From Hemibagrus wyckioides (taxonomy: Eukaryota; Chordata; Actinopteri; Siluriformes; Bagridae), in contig NC_080731.1 of assembly GCF_019097595.1 (NCBI RefSeq), positions 13,626,071 to 13,690,070 of the forward strand: DNA of 64,000 bases. Reading direction: 5' to 3'. Within the stretch, counting starts at the first letter, position 1, and each line of letters begins with the position of its first letter. Below the pieces are notes generated by a model that saw nothing but the letters and a program-made list of their open reading frames with translations, was not told the origin of the DNA and ran no database searches. Below are positions 12,467 to 24,400 of the stretch, piece after piece. The position numbers were made by a program, and so were the translations under genes.

Positions 12467-13959
12467 GCGCTGTTTAACAGTAGATCCCCTAGATGTCGCT
12501 CTACTGTACAGATAGAGAAGTACCAGTTCTGGAAGAATCTTTGTGCACTATTCCCTGATTCTCTGTCCATATCTGCAGGTATGTACATGTGTATAACACA
12601 CAGAATATACATTACACACTTGTATACAACACTCAGTAAAGTATAATAGCATTATAAGAAATTGCTGGTTAAGCAGCTGAGAGAAAGCATGGATGTTTGC
12701 TTGAATTGTTAGTGCATTTGGGGACGCTGCAGTGATTGTGAGCTCTAATGGTTGCCATTGTTTACTAGGAGATCCAAATGCTACTATTTAGACTTCCACA
12801 TCTGAAACAAGGACATGTGAAAAAGATGTAAAAATGCAGAAGGTGCATGAAGACTGAAAATAGTATGTAAAATAGCCACTGGGAGTATATACACCTTCTC
12901 TGGCAGCAATATTAGCAGCCAAGCAGAGAATTACAATTTACACTGACTTTATGAGTGTATAAAATTGTATACTGCATATCTTACTATGTTCACAAATTAA
13001 ATGTAAAGAAAAACATTTTGGCTGATTTATCTCGATCATTCATTTACTTGTTTTTGAAGTATTTATTTTGCTTTTGTAATTTTTAATTTTGAAAGATTGA
13101 TTAAAAAACCTGTGAAAAGGCTATGAGGTTAGAACCTGACAATCTGATACCTAAAGGCAAACTTACTGAAACCAAAAACAAAATGATTATGTACACAATC
13201 TTACACTGTCATTGTTGGAGACTTTTCCTTTCGACAGATAATACCAGCAGACAATCTTTTACTCTAGATCAAAAGAAGAGAGGTTTATTCTTCCTCTGCT
13301 GAGGGAGCACACTTCAGCAATACAGCAGCAGTGACGTATAAATTCATCTACACTGCAGAAGTGAGCTGCCGATCAGAGGACACAGCTCTTTTATAGTGAG
13401 CTATAAACAAGTTCTCATAGGTTACAAAATAATGAATATTCTTACTTCACCAGAAAGCATGAATACACATTTCTTCATCTCCTTAGTAGTTAATAAATGC
13501 TTCAGATCTGTATATCTTTAAGTATCTAATCTGCACAGGGACACTCACTGATAGACTCATTATATAAAACAGTGAATGAAGAGAAAACATAGAGAAGTAA
13601 AATTTCTTCCCACTACTCTGGCAGGTCAATCAGAATAAAAAGCAGTCCACTGCCATAAATTGCACCCACTCTTAATTTTGGCTAGGTTGTTTGTACATCC
13701 ATAAAAACTTGCATGGCTTGTTTTAGGTCCAGTTGAAAGCTATGTGCATTTCATTGTTAGGAAAGCAATAAAAAGGGGGATGCATTTTAGGGCAGGCTAC
13801 ATGCTTACCATATTTCCAACTCCATAATATTAGTCAACAGTGATCTTAAAGATATTTGCCCCTTATTTATTTACTCTATTTTTGCATATTTATAACACTC
13901 AATTGTTATGGATCATCAAGGCAAGGGGACCATAAAGACACAGCTTCCTACAATAAGAA

Positions 13960-14185
13960 CATCATAGCACAGTTAAACATGGTGCTGGTAGTGTGATCAA
14001 TGATAGAACCATGAATTCTGAAGCAAAAAGCAAAGGAAACAAAATCTTAATTTAGGATTAAGTCATACAAGTTGCCTGGTTAAAGTCCAGACCTAAACCC
14101 TACTGAGATGTGTGTGGCAGAACCTTAAACATCTAGTTCATGCTTGAAAGATGGTGGAAAGGCTAGTCTCAAATGTGTAAAAAAA
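13960..14185 (+). mobile_element. Relic Tc1-like transposon fragment
   Basis: Words such as AAACATGGTGCTGGTAGTGTGAT and AAAGTCCAGACCTAAACCCTACTGAGATG correspond to the conserved 'KHGGGSVMVW' and 'SPDLNPIEM' regions of Tc1-family transposases on the plus strand. The catalytic core between them is deleted, and stops interrupt every frame. It is a dead internally deleted copy. Confidence 0.65.
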
Positions 14186-14422
14186 TAGATTCAATTAAAA
14201 AAAACGTACAGCAATTAATCAATCATTAATGTACAATCAATAATCAATCATGAATTACTCAGTATTATATTTATACAGTTAAGACAATCTGTATTTGTCA
14301 TTTTAAATCAATTTCAATTGATCAGAATCAGTGTTAGCTAGGTGTTTTGGGGTCCAGACCACAACCATCACTGACATATAAAAGCTCCAGCAACACAGCA
14401 GAAAAATCATCTCATTCAAATA

Positions 14423-14515
14423 CACTCACTGTCCACTTTAACAGTTTCTGAAAAACTCAAACCAATCCTAATGGCAAAAACAGCCATGCTACACCATATA
14501 GAGATCAGATGATTA
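14423..14515 (+). repeat. Fragment of a teleost 'CACTCACTGGCCACTTTA' DNA repeat
   Basis: The segment opens TACACTCACTGTCCACTTTAAC and continues with CTGAAAAACTCAAACCAATC and GCCATGCTACACCATATAGAGATCA. These blocks also occur, longer and clearer, in the copy near 40590-41185. It is a short worn fragment. Confidence 0.45.
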
Positions 14516-14699
14516 GCATGTGTAAAGGTGTCCCTACTAACACACCACTGATATATTGGCAGGTCTTTGTTAAGTAAAAAATAAAAACAATAAATCATGT
14601 AAGAACTTTTCCCACTCTGTGAAATTACATTGTGTAAATTAAAATGAAATGCATTGAGACATTTTAGGAAAATTAGTAAAATAATGACTGCATAACCTG

Positions 14700-15420
14700 A
14701 CTGCATAAGTGTGCACACCCTTTTATAATGGGGAAGTGTTCAGAATGAACCGATCACATTCAATCTCCTGTTCAAAAGTAATTAACACACAGCTGTCATC
14801 AGTGCAATTATATTGACTAACTCCCAAAATAATCAGTCAATTCTGTAGGATTTTCTTTACATGTTCTTGGTTTCAACCAAGTGCAGAAGCCATGGTCCAC
14901 AAAAAGGTTATAAAAGCATGCACATGTTGAAAGGTAACAATCAGTAGAGGGGTATATAAAAGAATTTCAGTAAAACTTCAGATGTTCCACGGAACACCGT
15001 AAAGGCCATCATCAACAAATACAGAAATGGAGCACCAAGAACAAGATGTCCTGCCAAAATGTATGAAAAGACAAACATTTACCAGGAAGGCTGCCAAGAG
15101 AGCTACGACAACAGTAAAGGAGATGCAGGAATATCTGACAAGTACTGATTACTCTCTGCATGTGCCAACAATCTCTCATATTCTTCACATGCCTGGGCTG
15201 TGGGTTAGAGAGTCTAGACAAAAGCCCTTTCTCACAAAATTCTATCCAAACTAACTCATCCAACTAAATCAGACCCTGTGGCAAAATATGTTATGGTAAT
15301 TCCAAAAGGAATAATAATTCCTTCATTCCTAAAGGTTTGTTTAGGAAACACCATACCCAAGATGCAGCATGGTAGTGGCAGCATCATGCACTGGGGCTGC
15401 TTTTCTAATGACATGATTCA
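14700..15420 (+). mobile_element. Relic Tc1-like transposon
   Basis: The left part carries the end-like motif GTGTGCACACCCTTTTATAA. Inside are blocks resembling Tc1 transposase DNA: CATCATCAACAAATACAGAAATGG near 15008, and AACACCATACCCAAGATGCAGCATGGTAGTGGCAGCATCATGCA near 15348 (the 'KHGGGSIM' region). No long frame remains. The right terminus is not resolved. Confidence 0.6.
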
Positions 15421-15690
15421 TCTTTTGGTCTAATTGTTTCTGTGCCAATATTTACTTATATTGTATTACATACAGTTGCAAGGACATCAATCAAAACGAT
15501 CAGCAAATAAGAAATAAATGACTCCAATGAAGAGTGTCCGTTGATGAAGCTGTGTCTCTCATGAGAAACAGGTAACTTCACTAATGGTTCATTACAATGG
15601 CAGGCAGTCAATCTGAACAGATTTCTGGAAAAATAAGTAAACCAATGAAAATTCTTTTTCAGTGTTGCTGGGGACATCAGTGTATGTGCC

Positions 15691-15713
15691 GGGGGGTGGG
15701 GGGAGGGGGGTGG
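15691..15713 (+). other. G-quadruplex-prone G tract
   Basis: Three runs of six G separated by single bases, followed by GG. This is a dense G-run pattern on the plus strand in otherwise AT-rich sequence. Confidence 0.7.
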
Positions 15714-15765
15714 TACAAAATGGGGGAAAATGTTTATGACTTGAATCCCATTTCCTGCATTTACA

Positions 15766-16680
15766 CACATTTATGGCCTTTGCTGATACAAAATCCAGGA
15801 AATACTAAAGTTGATTATAACGATAAATTCTTCCAAAAAGAATAGTAGGCTACTAAACTATGTATATAAAAAAGGTATCTTACTTTCTTTAATGTTTAAT
15901 AGGGGCCAATCGCCAAGGCTTGAGAGAATCATGTTCACCATTAATGATTTGTCTGTGAATAAAATTTAAATAATGTGAGACACAATTTCCTGTGTTAAAC
16001 AAACTTTTATTTCAAACTAACCGCTGTACCTGAAAATGTAATATAAATCACTTGTTGTACAGGATGTCTGTCAGAGACACATCCACCAAACCGCAGGGGT
16101 TTGGAAAAAAGCTTTTATGACTTGTGTGTGTTATATCACTATTGTGTAATATCAGGTGCAGACAGACAGCAGTAACATTAATATGTAATTATATGAAAAT
16201 GTTGATCATTATTTTAATAAATTGTCCTTCATGCATAAACCACTACCCTTAGTTAATGAACAAATTAAAATATTTACATTCCTGGTGCTAATTTTCTGTA
16301 CAGCACAAATATCTAAAGTAGATCATTTTTATGCCTCCAACACTATTATAGCAGGGTAGGAAGTAAGATCTTCACTTCTGTAATCCAAAAATATGGGGAA
16401 ATTGATAACACCATAAATGCACTACTTATTTGGTACACAGGATGCAAGATTCTCACACAATCTCACAAACATAAAAAAATTAACTTTAATATTAAGAACA
16501 TTTTTCATTGTCCTCCATCTGTCCATTCAATCCCATCCCTCCATGTATCCTAACTGTCCACCTCATCTGTCCTCTGATATGAAAACCACTGAGTTATGAT
16601 CATACTGAGTCTAACATTAATATGGCATGGGGATATGGCATGTTCCCCCAGTCCCCAGTGGAAATTACGCCGCTGTGTGA
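15766..16680. repeat. Unidentified dispersed repeat, copy A
   Basis: This block matches 33761-35100 over most of its length. Shared landmarks are GTAGGCTACTAAACTAT, the CCGCTGTACCTGAAAATGTAA block, CACATCCACCAAACCGCAGG, and a terminal TCCCCAGTGGAAATTACGCC. Copy B carries about 400 bp more near its end, so copy A is internally deleted there. No transposase or reverse transcriptase frame is visible in either copy, so the class is unknown. Confidence 0.8.
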
Positions 16681-17400
16681 TTGAATGAAATCTGACAATT
16701 ATAACAGATTTTTTTTAAAAGACAATTTTATTTTTAAAACACGAAAAATAGCTTATTCAGCTGGTTTAATTGATAAAAAAATAAGCTATGTAAATAAATG
16801 TTACAAATAATATAACATGAGTAGCTCTTGGCCAGGGCCGTCCCCACCATTGAGGTTCCCTTGGTATTTTTCCAATAACAAAAGTTGTAAAATAATTCCC
16901 TTATATTAATTCTGCTTTTGTGCTGCAAAGATAAAGAAGCCCAGATCTTCTCATCTGACATATCTCACGGTCTACAGCGCTCATCAGTGTCACAGTGTTT
17001 GTGGTGATGGCCAATCAAATCAAAGTAGGCGGGGTTTATGTTCACAGGCGCTGAGTGTAAACATTCCAGCTCCACGCCTCAGACACAGTTATGAAGCGCG
17101 AGACGTAAGCGGCTGTAAACGAAATATCTCATATTTCACCGCTGTTTTACGATAGAAATGTTAAACGACCGACAGTAAATATGCAGGAATGTAAAACCAA
17201 TAAACCTTTGTCTAATTATGTACGTGATTCGGCTTGTTTGGGATATGTTATTGTGTACTGTCAAAAATAAACACTCCATATTTACTCCATTTTCCGGTTT
17301 GTAGCGTGGATCTGTCTAATTTATGATTTAATGCACACATGCAGGAAAACTCAGGGGGCCATGCCTCCGAACCACCTACCAATCTCTATTTTGGGACCTC
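16680..17400. other. Gene-free stretch upstream of the coiled-coil gene
   Basis: No exon seen. From about 16990 the sequence becomes richer in CG and GC, with CCAATCAAATC and GGCGGGG words, which may mark the start of a promoter region. Confidence 0.4.
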
Positions 17401-18005
17401 GGTATTTATAATAACCCGCTCTTAGCCACCTTAATTTTGCCATAGTAGCTCTCAGACGAAAAAAAAAGGTTGGAGACACCTAATGAGTTTGGTTTATTAC
17501 TGTGCTTTTGTATATACAGATGTTTTGAAAACGAGCTGTTTCCCCGTTAACTTGCATCTATTTCCTCTCAAGGTTTTAATTTGCAGCGCGCGCGAGCTGC
17601 ACACGAAAGCTAACATTAGCGCTAACGCTAGCCGCAAGTGCTTGAAGCATTATAAGCTACCCGAGAATCGCCCTCTAAACTGGATATCTTCTCGGTGGAA
17701 AATATCGGTATGCCAAGATGAAGTTGGATCGTAGAGATAATATCTAGAACAGTTTTGTTGTTGTCCTTTTTAAGCAAATTAATTTATCGCAATTAGCTTA
17801 GCTAGACAACTGCGCTACCTCAGGCGTCACGTGACGTGTCGTCACACTCGGTTGCGTCATAAAGGATTTGATCGGGACGCTCTGTTTCTAAAAAAAAAAA
17901 AAAGCTATCGCGTTTTTCCACATATTTACAACCAGAAAGGCACCCGAAAGATAACATTTATTCCGTTTCTTTTCTTTTTTTTTTTGTGCTACACAAACAA
18001 ACAGG
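17400..18005 (+). promoter_or_regulatory. Probable promoter and 5' UTR of the coiled-coil gene
   Basis: CG content rises (GCAGCGCGCGCGAGCTGC near 17583). A composite of E-box CACGTG and CRE-like TGACGTG/CGTCAC lies near 17825-17845. A possible 5' UTR exon ends at a donor-like TCG|GTATGC (17707/17708). A long pyrimidine tract then leads to ACAAACAAACAG at 18004, two bases before the ATG. So the first coding exon may be preceded by a short intron. Transcription start is unknown. Confidence 0.45.
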
Positions 18006-18401
18006 ATGGTACGACTTTCTTTAGGGTGCTTTGGGATTTTTAATCTCTTTAATAAAAGGCGTAGGCAAGCCCATTTGAGAGATATGGCAAACCTGGAAGC
18101 TTTGCGCAGAGAGAGATATGAGATAGAGAGAAATCTTGAGCTGATGAATTTGGAGCTTGAGAAAAAGAAAAAGGAGAAGAGGAAGCTTGCTAAGCAGATA
18201 AAGTTACAGAAGGAAGAGAAAAATAGTACACTGTATTGGATCAAAACTAAATGCCTGATAAAAAGAAGAGAAGAAAGGCAGGAGCTTGAAATGCTCAGAG
18301 ACCTGGATTTCCAGCTGAAGCTGGAGGACTTGGAGAGGGCAAGAAAGGAACAGAAAAGGAGAGAGAAAATGGAGAGGAAACATCAGAAAGTACCCAGGAA
18401 G
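18006..18401 (+). CDS. Coiled-coil gene, exon 1
   Basis: 132 codons ending HQKVPRK with a GTAAGA donor at 18402. Codons after residue 20 are dominated by Arg, Glu, Lys and Leu. The last 45 residues are homologous to the whole of exon 2, so exon 2 looks like a partial copy of this exon. A CT-rich tract begins four bases after the donor. Confidence 0.75.
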
Positions 18402-18404
18402 GTA

Positions 18405-18464
<60 letters not shown>

Positions 18465-21400
18465 CTGTCTGTCTCTGTCTGTCTGTTTGTCTGTCTCTCT
18501 CTCTCTCTCTGTGTCTGTCTGTCTGTCTCTCTCTCTCTCCTCAACTGTAATGGAAAAAATTATGGTGAGGATTAAGGCTGCAGTTAATGATTATTTTGAT
18601 AATTGTTTAGACTATTGATTAATTTTAACAGTTACCAAAATAAATAAATTAAAAAAGGATTTCTTTCTAATCATCTAGTATTAATACAGCTACTTCATAT
18701 AGGCTTAATCAAATAACAGATCACTAACATACATTAACATCAGAGGTGGACAAAGTACACAACTTCCTTACTTGAGTGAAAGTACAGATACTACTGGTCA
18801 AACATTACTCCATTACAAGTAAAAGTTGTAAAGACAGATTTTTACTTAAGTAACAGCACAGAAGTACTTGATTTTAAAAGTACTTAAGTATCAAAAGTAA
18901 AAAGTAAATGTCAACGCATTGTTTTATTATATATATATAATAACACAATGTGTTGACATTTACTTTTTGTTAAACAGTGTTTTTATATATACATGGTACT
19001 GTGCAAAAGGCTTAGTTTTAATGACCATCCATACTATTTTCACTCTCTTTACTAATATCCAAGGCCTTCCAGTCCATGCAGTGCAGAGTCAGACACGGTA
19101 TACTGTAGACTACTGCTGCGTAATTCGCCTACTTTTACCACGTACTAAAAGTATGTACTTTTTTGTTTTGGAAAAGTACATACCTTTGAGTGTGTAGCAA
19201 AAGAGTATGCACGTTTTGGGACATACTACGAGGATGTCATATAATGGAAACGAATGTTGTTGCCTAGCTACACACACTCATCATAAACAAAGCATTTCAC
19301 ATTTTATTCATTTTTATTTATCCAATATAATTTACTATTCGCATTTTATGTCAGTTATATATATTTCCACATTTCATTTATACCGTTTTAATATGCATTT
19401 ACACCGTTCTCAAGGCTCCTCCCTCCAGTGTGCAATGCGTTGTGGGCAATATTGCCTATTAGAGTGTGGATCGTTCTGCACTTTGAATTTCTACCGGAAG
19501 TAGTAGCCCATCCGGGAATTTTTGGAATACTCTATTCAGCATACTACGATTTGGGGCATACTAATTCTATTTTCGAATACTATTTAGGACAGATAGTATG
19601 AGAATTTGGACGCAGCTGTAACGATGCTTGCAGAACCAGAGCGCCAGAGGGAGCCATCACCCGAATATTGACATTTGCGAACTCACTTCCTGTCTTACTC
19701 GGGTATTTAAGCAGCACGCTGCCTATTGTTCACTGCGAAGTATTGTTCTCTAAAGTGGATTACGTACCAAGCCTTGTTTATTGTTCCTGATTGCCTGCTA
19801 CGTGTATGATCTTTGCCTGTTACTGTTTTCTACGAGTCTCGGTTTTGCGGTTTTGGTTTCTGTTCGCTAGTTCTTGATTTTCCGGTTTTTGACCCTTTCG
19901 CTTAGCCATATCGATTCCGATTCTTGCCTGCTGTTTTGTGAATAAAGATCTGCATATGGATTCTACTACACCTGCCTCGAGTGCGTCCTTACAGAATACT
20001 TTGCCTTCAGAGAATCCAGCGGATCCTCGTGCAACCTTAGTTCGCCAAGGACATATGATCCGGTTCTACCAGGACCAGGTGGAGGCGTTAAAAGCCACCA
20101 AGGACAACGACAATCTCCCGCCGCAGCTCCAGTTCCGCCTCTGCGCAGTGAATTTCCACACTTCGTACTGCCAGAAAAGTTTGATGGTGCCGCGGATCGA
20201 TGCCGGGGTTTCCTGCGGCAGTGTGACAACTTTTTCACTCAACAGCCGGAGGTATACTGCAGCGATAGCGTCAGATGCGCATTCCTTTTATCTCTGCTGA
20301 CAGGCAAAGCGCTGGATTGGGCTTCGGCTGTGTGGGATTCGGATCCTCAGCTGATTACTTCGCGAAACTGATCAGGGAAGTGTTTGAGTATCCGGCAGGA
20401 GGTAAAGACATTTCTGTCCTATTACTGGAATTACGCCAAGGAACTGATACAGCTGCTGATTTTGAAGTTCCGCACGCTCGCTGCTCAGTCAGGCTGGAAT
20501 GAGGCGGCATTAATAGCGGTGTTTCGGGAAGGACTTACTAGAGAGCTGAAGGCGGAAATGGCGTGCAGAGACACTGATGTTACACTCTCCCAGTACATAT
20601 CCACTGCTATTCGCCTTGACAACCTGCGGCGCCAGCATCGTACTCGCACCCCCACACCTCGTTCCTCAACACGTGGCACTATGGAATACCACAGCCAGAA
20701 GGAGGAAGTCACCGAGCCTATGCAACTGGGGAGGTCACGTGTTTCTGAGGTTGAGCGCGAACGCCGTGTGCAGATGCAGCTGTGCTTCTACTGTGGACAA
20801 CCAGGTCACAGAGTCTTCCAATGCCCAGAGAAGCCTGCCACGTCCCAGAGAGAAGTCATGAAGCTGGTTTCTAAGATTTCGCTTCCTGCCTACGTCCTTC
20901 ACAATGACTCTCGTTTTTTCGTCACAGCGCTGGTTGACTCCGGATCAGCAGTGAACCTGATAGACAGCAACCTGGTCCGTGAGCTCGGCCTATCTACTAT
21001 CCCATGCACTCCGCCGTTAAAAGTCACTGCCATAAATGATCAGCCCATTGGGGAGGGCCTTCTTACTCACCACACACCTCTCATGGAGGTTCAGATTGGA
21101 TTATTTCACAGAGAAAGACTGAGATTTTTCGTTATTTCCTCACCATCAAACCCTGTCGTCCTAGGCCTTCCCTGGCTTCAACTTCATGACCCGGACATTT
21201 CATGGAAGGAGGGGGAATTAAAAAAGTGGTCTACCTTTTGCCTAGAGAACTGTTTTTGCAACCCGATAACCTGTCCATGCCTTTCCACGTCTATCGAAAG
21301 CCCCGAATCATCGCCCCAAGTCACACGCCCTAAAGAATACCAAGATTTCCAAGAGGTCTTCAGTAAAGAAAAGGCCGCCAGATTACCCACACATCAACCC

Positions 21401-24400
21401 TGGGACTGTGCCATTGACCTTCTTCCGAACACCATGCCACCTAAGAATCGTATTTACCCCCTGTCACTTCCTGAAAAGCTTGCTATGGAGGAATATATTG
21501 AAGAAGCCCTTGCAGCTGGATACATCCGCCCGTCTACCTCACCAGCGGCGGCAGGATTCTTCTTCGTAGAAAAGAAGGACGGCGGCCTTCGACCCTGCAT
21601 TGACTTGAAATTGAACGAGCTCAATCGACAGAGGCTCCTCCCCCAACATGTCCACCGACCAAAGTTTATGTACCCACAGGTTTCCAACAAGTGTTACGAT
21701 GGACCCATGAGAGCCTGAGTTCAGGACACCCCGGCACCCGTAGAACCATTCAGCTGGTACGACAAAGATTCTGGTGGCCATCGCTCAACCACGATGTCGA
21801 GGAGTTTATCCGTTCCTGCTCGGTCTGCGCACAGTCCCGAACGAGCCGTCAGCTACCAGAAGGTCTACTTCAACCACTGCCAGTTCCACGCCGACCCTGG
21901 TCTCACATCTCAGTAGACTTTCTCATAGACCTCCCTGTCTCTCAAGGTTTCACCACAGTCATGGTTGTAATCGACTGCTTTTCCAAGTCCTGCAAGTTAA
22001 TCCCCATGAAAGGTCTACCTACTGCCATGGAAACAGCCACAACCATTTTCCAAAACATCTTCCGTCACTATGGTTTACCCGAGGACATTGTTTCTGATCG
22101 CGGCCCACAGTTCACATCTCGTGTGTGGTCGGAGTTTTGCAAACAACTCGGGATCAATGTCAGCCTCAGCTCTGGGTATCACCCCCAGTCCAATGGCCAA
22201 GCGGAGCGGCTTAATGAAGAAATTGGGAGGTTCCTAAGAACATACTGCAGCCGTGAGCAACACCGTTGGAGTGAGTTTCTCCCCTGGGCTGAGTATGCCC
22301 AAAACTCGTTGCACCACTCCTCGACCGGCTTAACTCCCTTCCAATGTGTATTGGGCTATCAACCTCCGCTCTTTCCTTGATCCAGGGAACCCTCGGCTGT
22401 GCCTACAGTTGAAGACTGGTCAAGACGTAGTCAGGAGGTCTGGGAAAGAGCCCATGTTCGTCTCCAGAGAGCGATCCGATGACAAGAGCTCCAAGCTAAC
22501 CGGCGTCGGCGTCCCCACCCAGCTTACCAAGTGGGTCAGAAGGTGTGGCTTTCTACTAGGAATATAAAACTAAAACTTCCTTGTCATAAGTTAAGCCCCA
22601 AGTTTGTTGGCCCATTTAAAATTCTACGCCAAGTTAATCCAGTTTCTTTCCGCCTTGAGCTTCCAGCATCGTATCGTATCTCGCCTACCTTCCATGTGTC
22701 TTTACTCAAGCCCTTCCACGAGCCTCAAACCACCGGCCCCGCTATCACTGAACCTCCCCCATCACTGGACATTGATGGCTCCCTTGCCTACCAGGTGCGC
22801 ACCATCCTGAATTCCCGTCGTCGAGGTGGCCGCCTTCAGTATCTGGTGGATTGGGAGGGTTACGGCCCAGAGGAGCGTTGTTGGGTTAATGCACAGGACA
22901 TTCTCGACCCCTCGCTCACTGAGGAATTCCATCTGAGCTTCCCGAATTGACCTGCTCCTCGTCCACGGGGGCGCCCGCGTCGACAAACACCTGGAGGTGT
23001 TCCTAGAGGGGGGGGTTCTGTAACGATGCTTGCAGAACCAGAGTGCCAGAGGGAGCCATCACCCGAATATTGACATTTGCGAACTCACTTCCTGTCTTAC
23101 TCGGGTATTTTAGCAGCACGCTGCCTATTGTTCACTGCGAAGTATTGTTCTCTCCAGTGGATTACATACCAAACCTTGTTTATTGTTCCTGATTGCCTGC
23201 TATGTGTATGATCTTTGCCTGTTACTGTTTTCTACGAGTCTCGGTTTTGCGGTTTTGGTTTCTGTTCGCTAGTTCTTGATTTTTCCGGTTTTTGACCCTT
23301 TCGCTTAGCCATATCGATTCCGATTCTTGCCTGCCGTTTTGTGAATAAAGATCTGCATATGGATTCTACTACGCCTGCCTCGAGTGCGTCCTTACAGCAG
23401 CAAATGTTTTTGCATGTTAACTAACATCATTACCAAAGCGTTGGTGGTGTATATGCAAAGCTATGACAACTAGGCAAACAAATATGTAAAAAAGAACATT
23501 TGCCTTACCATACATACTTCATGGCACAGGCAATATCAATTTGAAGCTTTTACCAGAAATTAAAAGTATACAAACCTCAATATGCTTCCGCAGGTTGGAT
23601 GGAGAGTTTTTATAGGCTGCAATGTGGTTTGTTTTCGGTAAACAAAGCAAACATTTAAAATGAAAAGGATCTTTACTCTTTGCTAAAAATTGGAACATAA
23701 TGTCTAAGTATGGCCATGGATACGCCGATGATCTGTCTTCATCCATTTTGCCATCAATGGATCAGAGTTCAACAAATGCCGGAAAAACCACTGAACTTCA
23801 CGACACGTGACGCTACAAGAGTGAAAAAAAAAATCATCCTCTGATTAACGTAACTACGTTCTAATCAATGACCTTGCCAGAAATGTAGTGGAGTAAAAAG
23901 TACAATGTTTACCTTTCAAATGTAGTGAAGTTAAAGTAACATGTTTCCAGAAAAAAATAATACTCAAGTAAAGTACAGGTACTCAAAAAGTGTTCTTAAG
24001 TACAGTACTCAAGTAAATGTACTTTTGTTACTGTCCACCTCTGACATTAACATTACTGATATTTACACAATAACAATATTATTATGTATGTAACCAACAT
24101 GAGACATTAAGACAAATGTAAGGTGACAGTACTTTTTTTTTTACTGGTTCTGCCAAGTGCCTTTTTAAACTCTGATTAATTCCATCCACTAAAAATAAAG
24201 GCAAAATAAATATTTACTAGCTGTCTCTCAAACTTGAAATTTAGATAAAGTGTTTGTTTTGCTTGTAGTGTTTGCCTGAGGCCAGTAATTTTGGGTGTGT
24301 GTACTTGACTCAAAATTTTTTGCATTGACTTAAATTTCATTGCTTGGAGTCAGCGAATCGAACATTTTGGGATCGACATTGATATGAACTGAAAGCAGGA

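Larger units (their letters stand above)
7670..13900. other. Long stretch without a gene
   Basis: No exon with a recognisable protein was found. It contains CA, TGTC/TATC and TAAA microsatellites, and a possible MITE fragment near 8090-8260 (opening CAGTGCAAAAAATGATATCAAG). Between 10600 and 12300 lies complex, moderately GC-rich sequence with no long open frame. It could be an old retroelement, but I cannot identify it. Confidence 0.5.
19617..23396 (+). mobile_element. Ty3/gypsy chromovirus LTR retrotransposon, internally deleted
   Basis: Two LTRs, TGTAAC...TTACA, bound the element, and a perfect 5-bp target duplication GCAGC (19612-19616 and 23397-23401) flanks it. A G-rich polypurine tract precedes the 3' LTR. 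Inside, in order, are a gag remnant with a CCHC zinc knuckle, an aspartic protease motif, only the first part of reverse transcriptase, then directly the integrase and a C-terminal chromodomain. The reverse transcriptase catalytic core and RNase H are missing, so at about 3.8 kb it is shorter than a full chromovirus. The reading frame is broken by frameshifts and stops. It cannot move without help from another copy. Confidence 0.9.
18741..24043 (-). mobile_element. hAT-superfamily element, nonautonomous, with nested insertions
   Basis: The termini are CAGAGGTGGACAAAGTAC at the left and, inverted, GTTACTGTCCACCTCTG at the right. Both sides carry the direct repeat ACATTAACAT, which contains the 8-bp target duplication expected of hAT elements; the exact border is ambiguous by one or two bases. 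Next to each end are ACTTGAGT / ACTCAAGTA-rich subterminal repeats. A minus-strand frame near the right end encodes a BED-type zinc finger, so the parent transposase ran right to left. A chromovirus LTR element is inserted inside. Without that insertion the hAT derivative would be about 1.5 kb. Confidence 0.85.

Noticed and set aside
18402..18575. Extension of exon 1 into the Ser/Leu-rich CT repeat
   Set aside because: A consensus donor lies at 18402, and the extension is only translated microsatellite.
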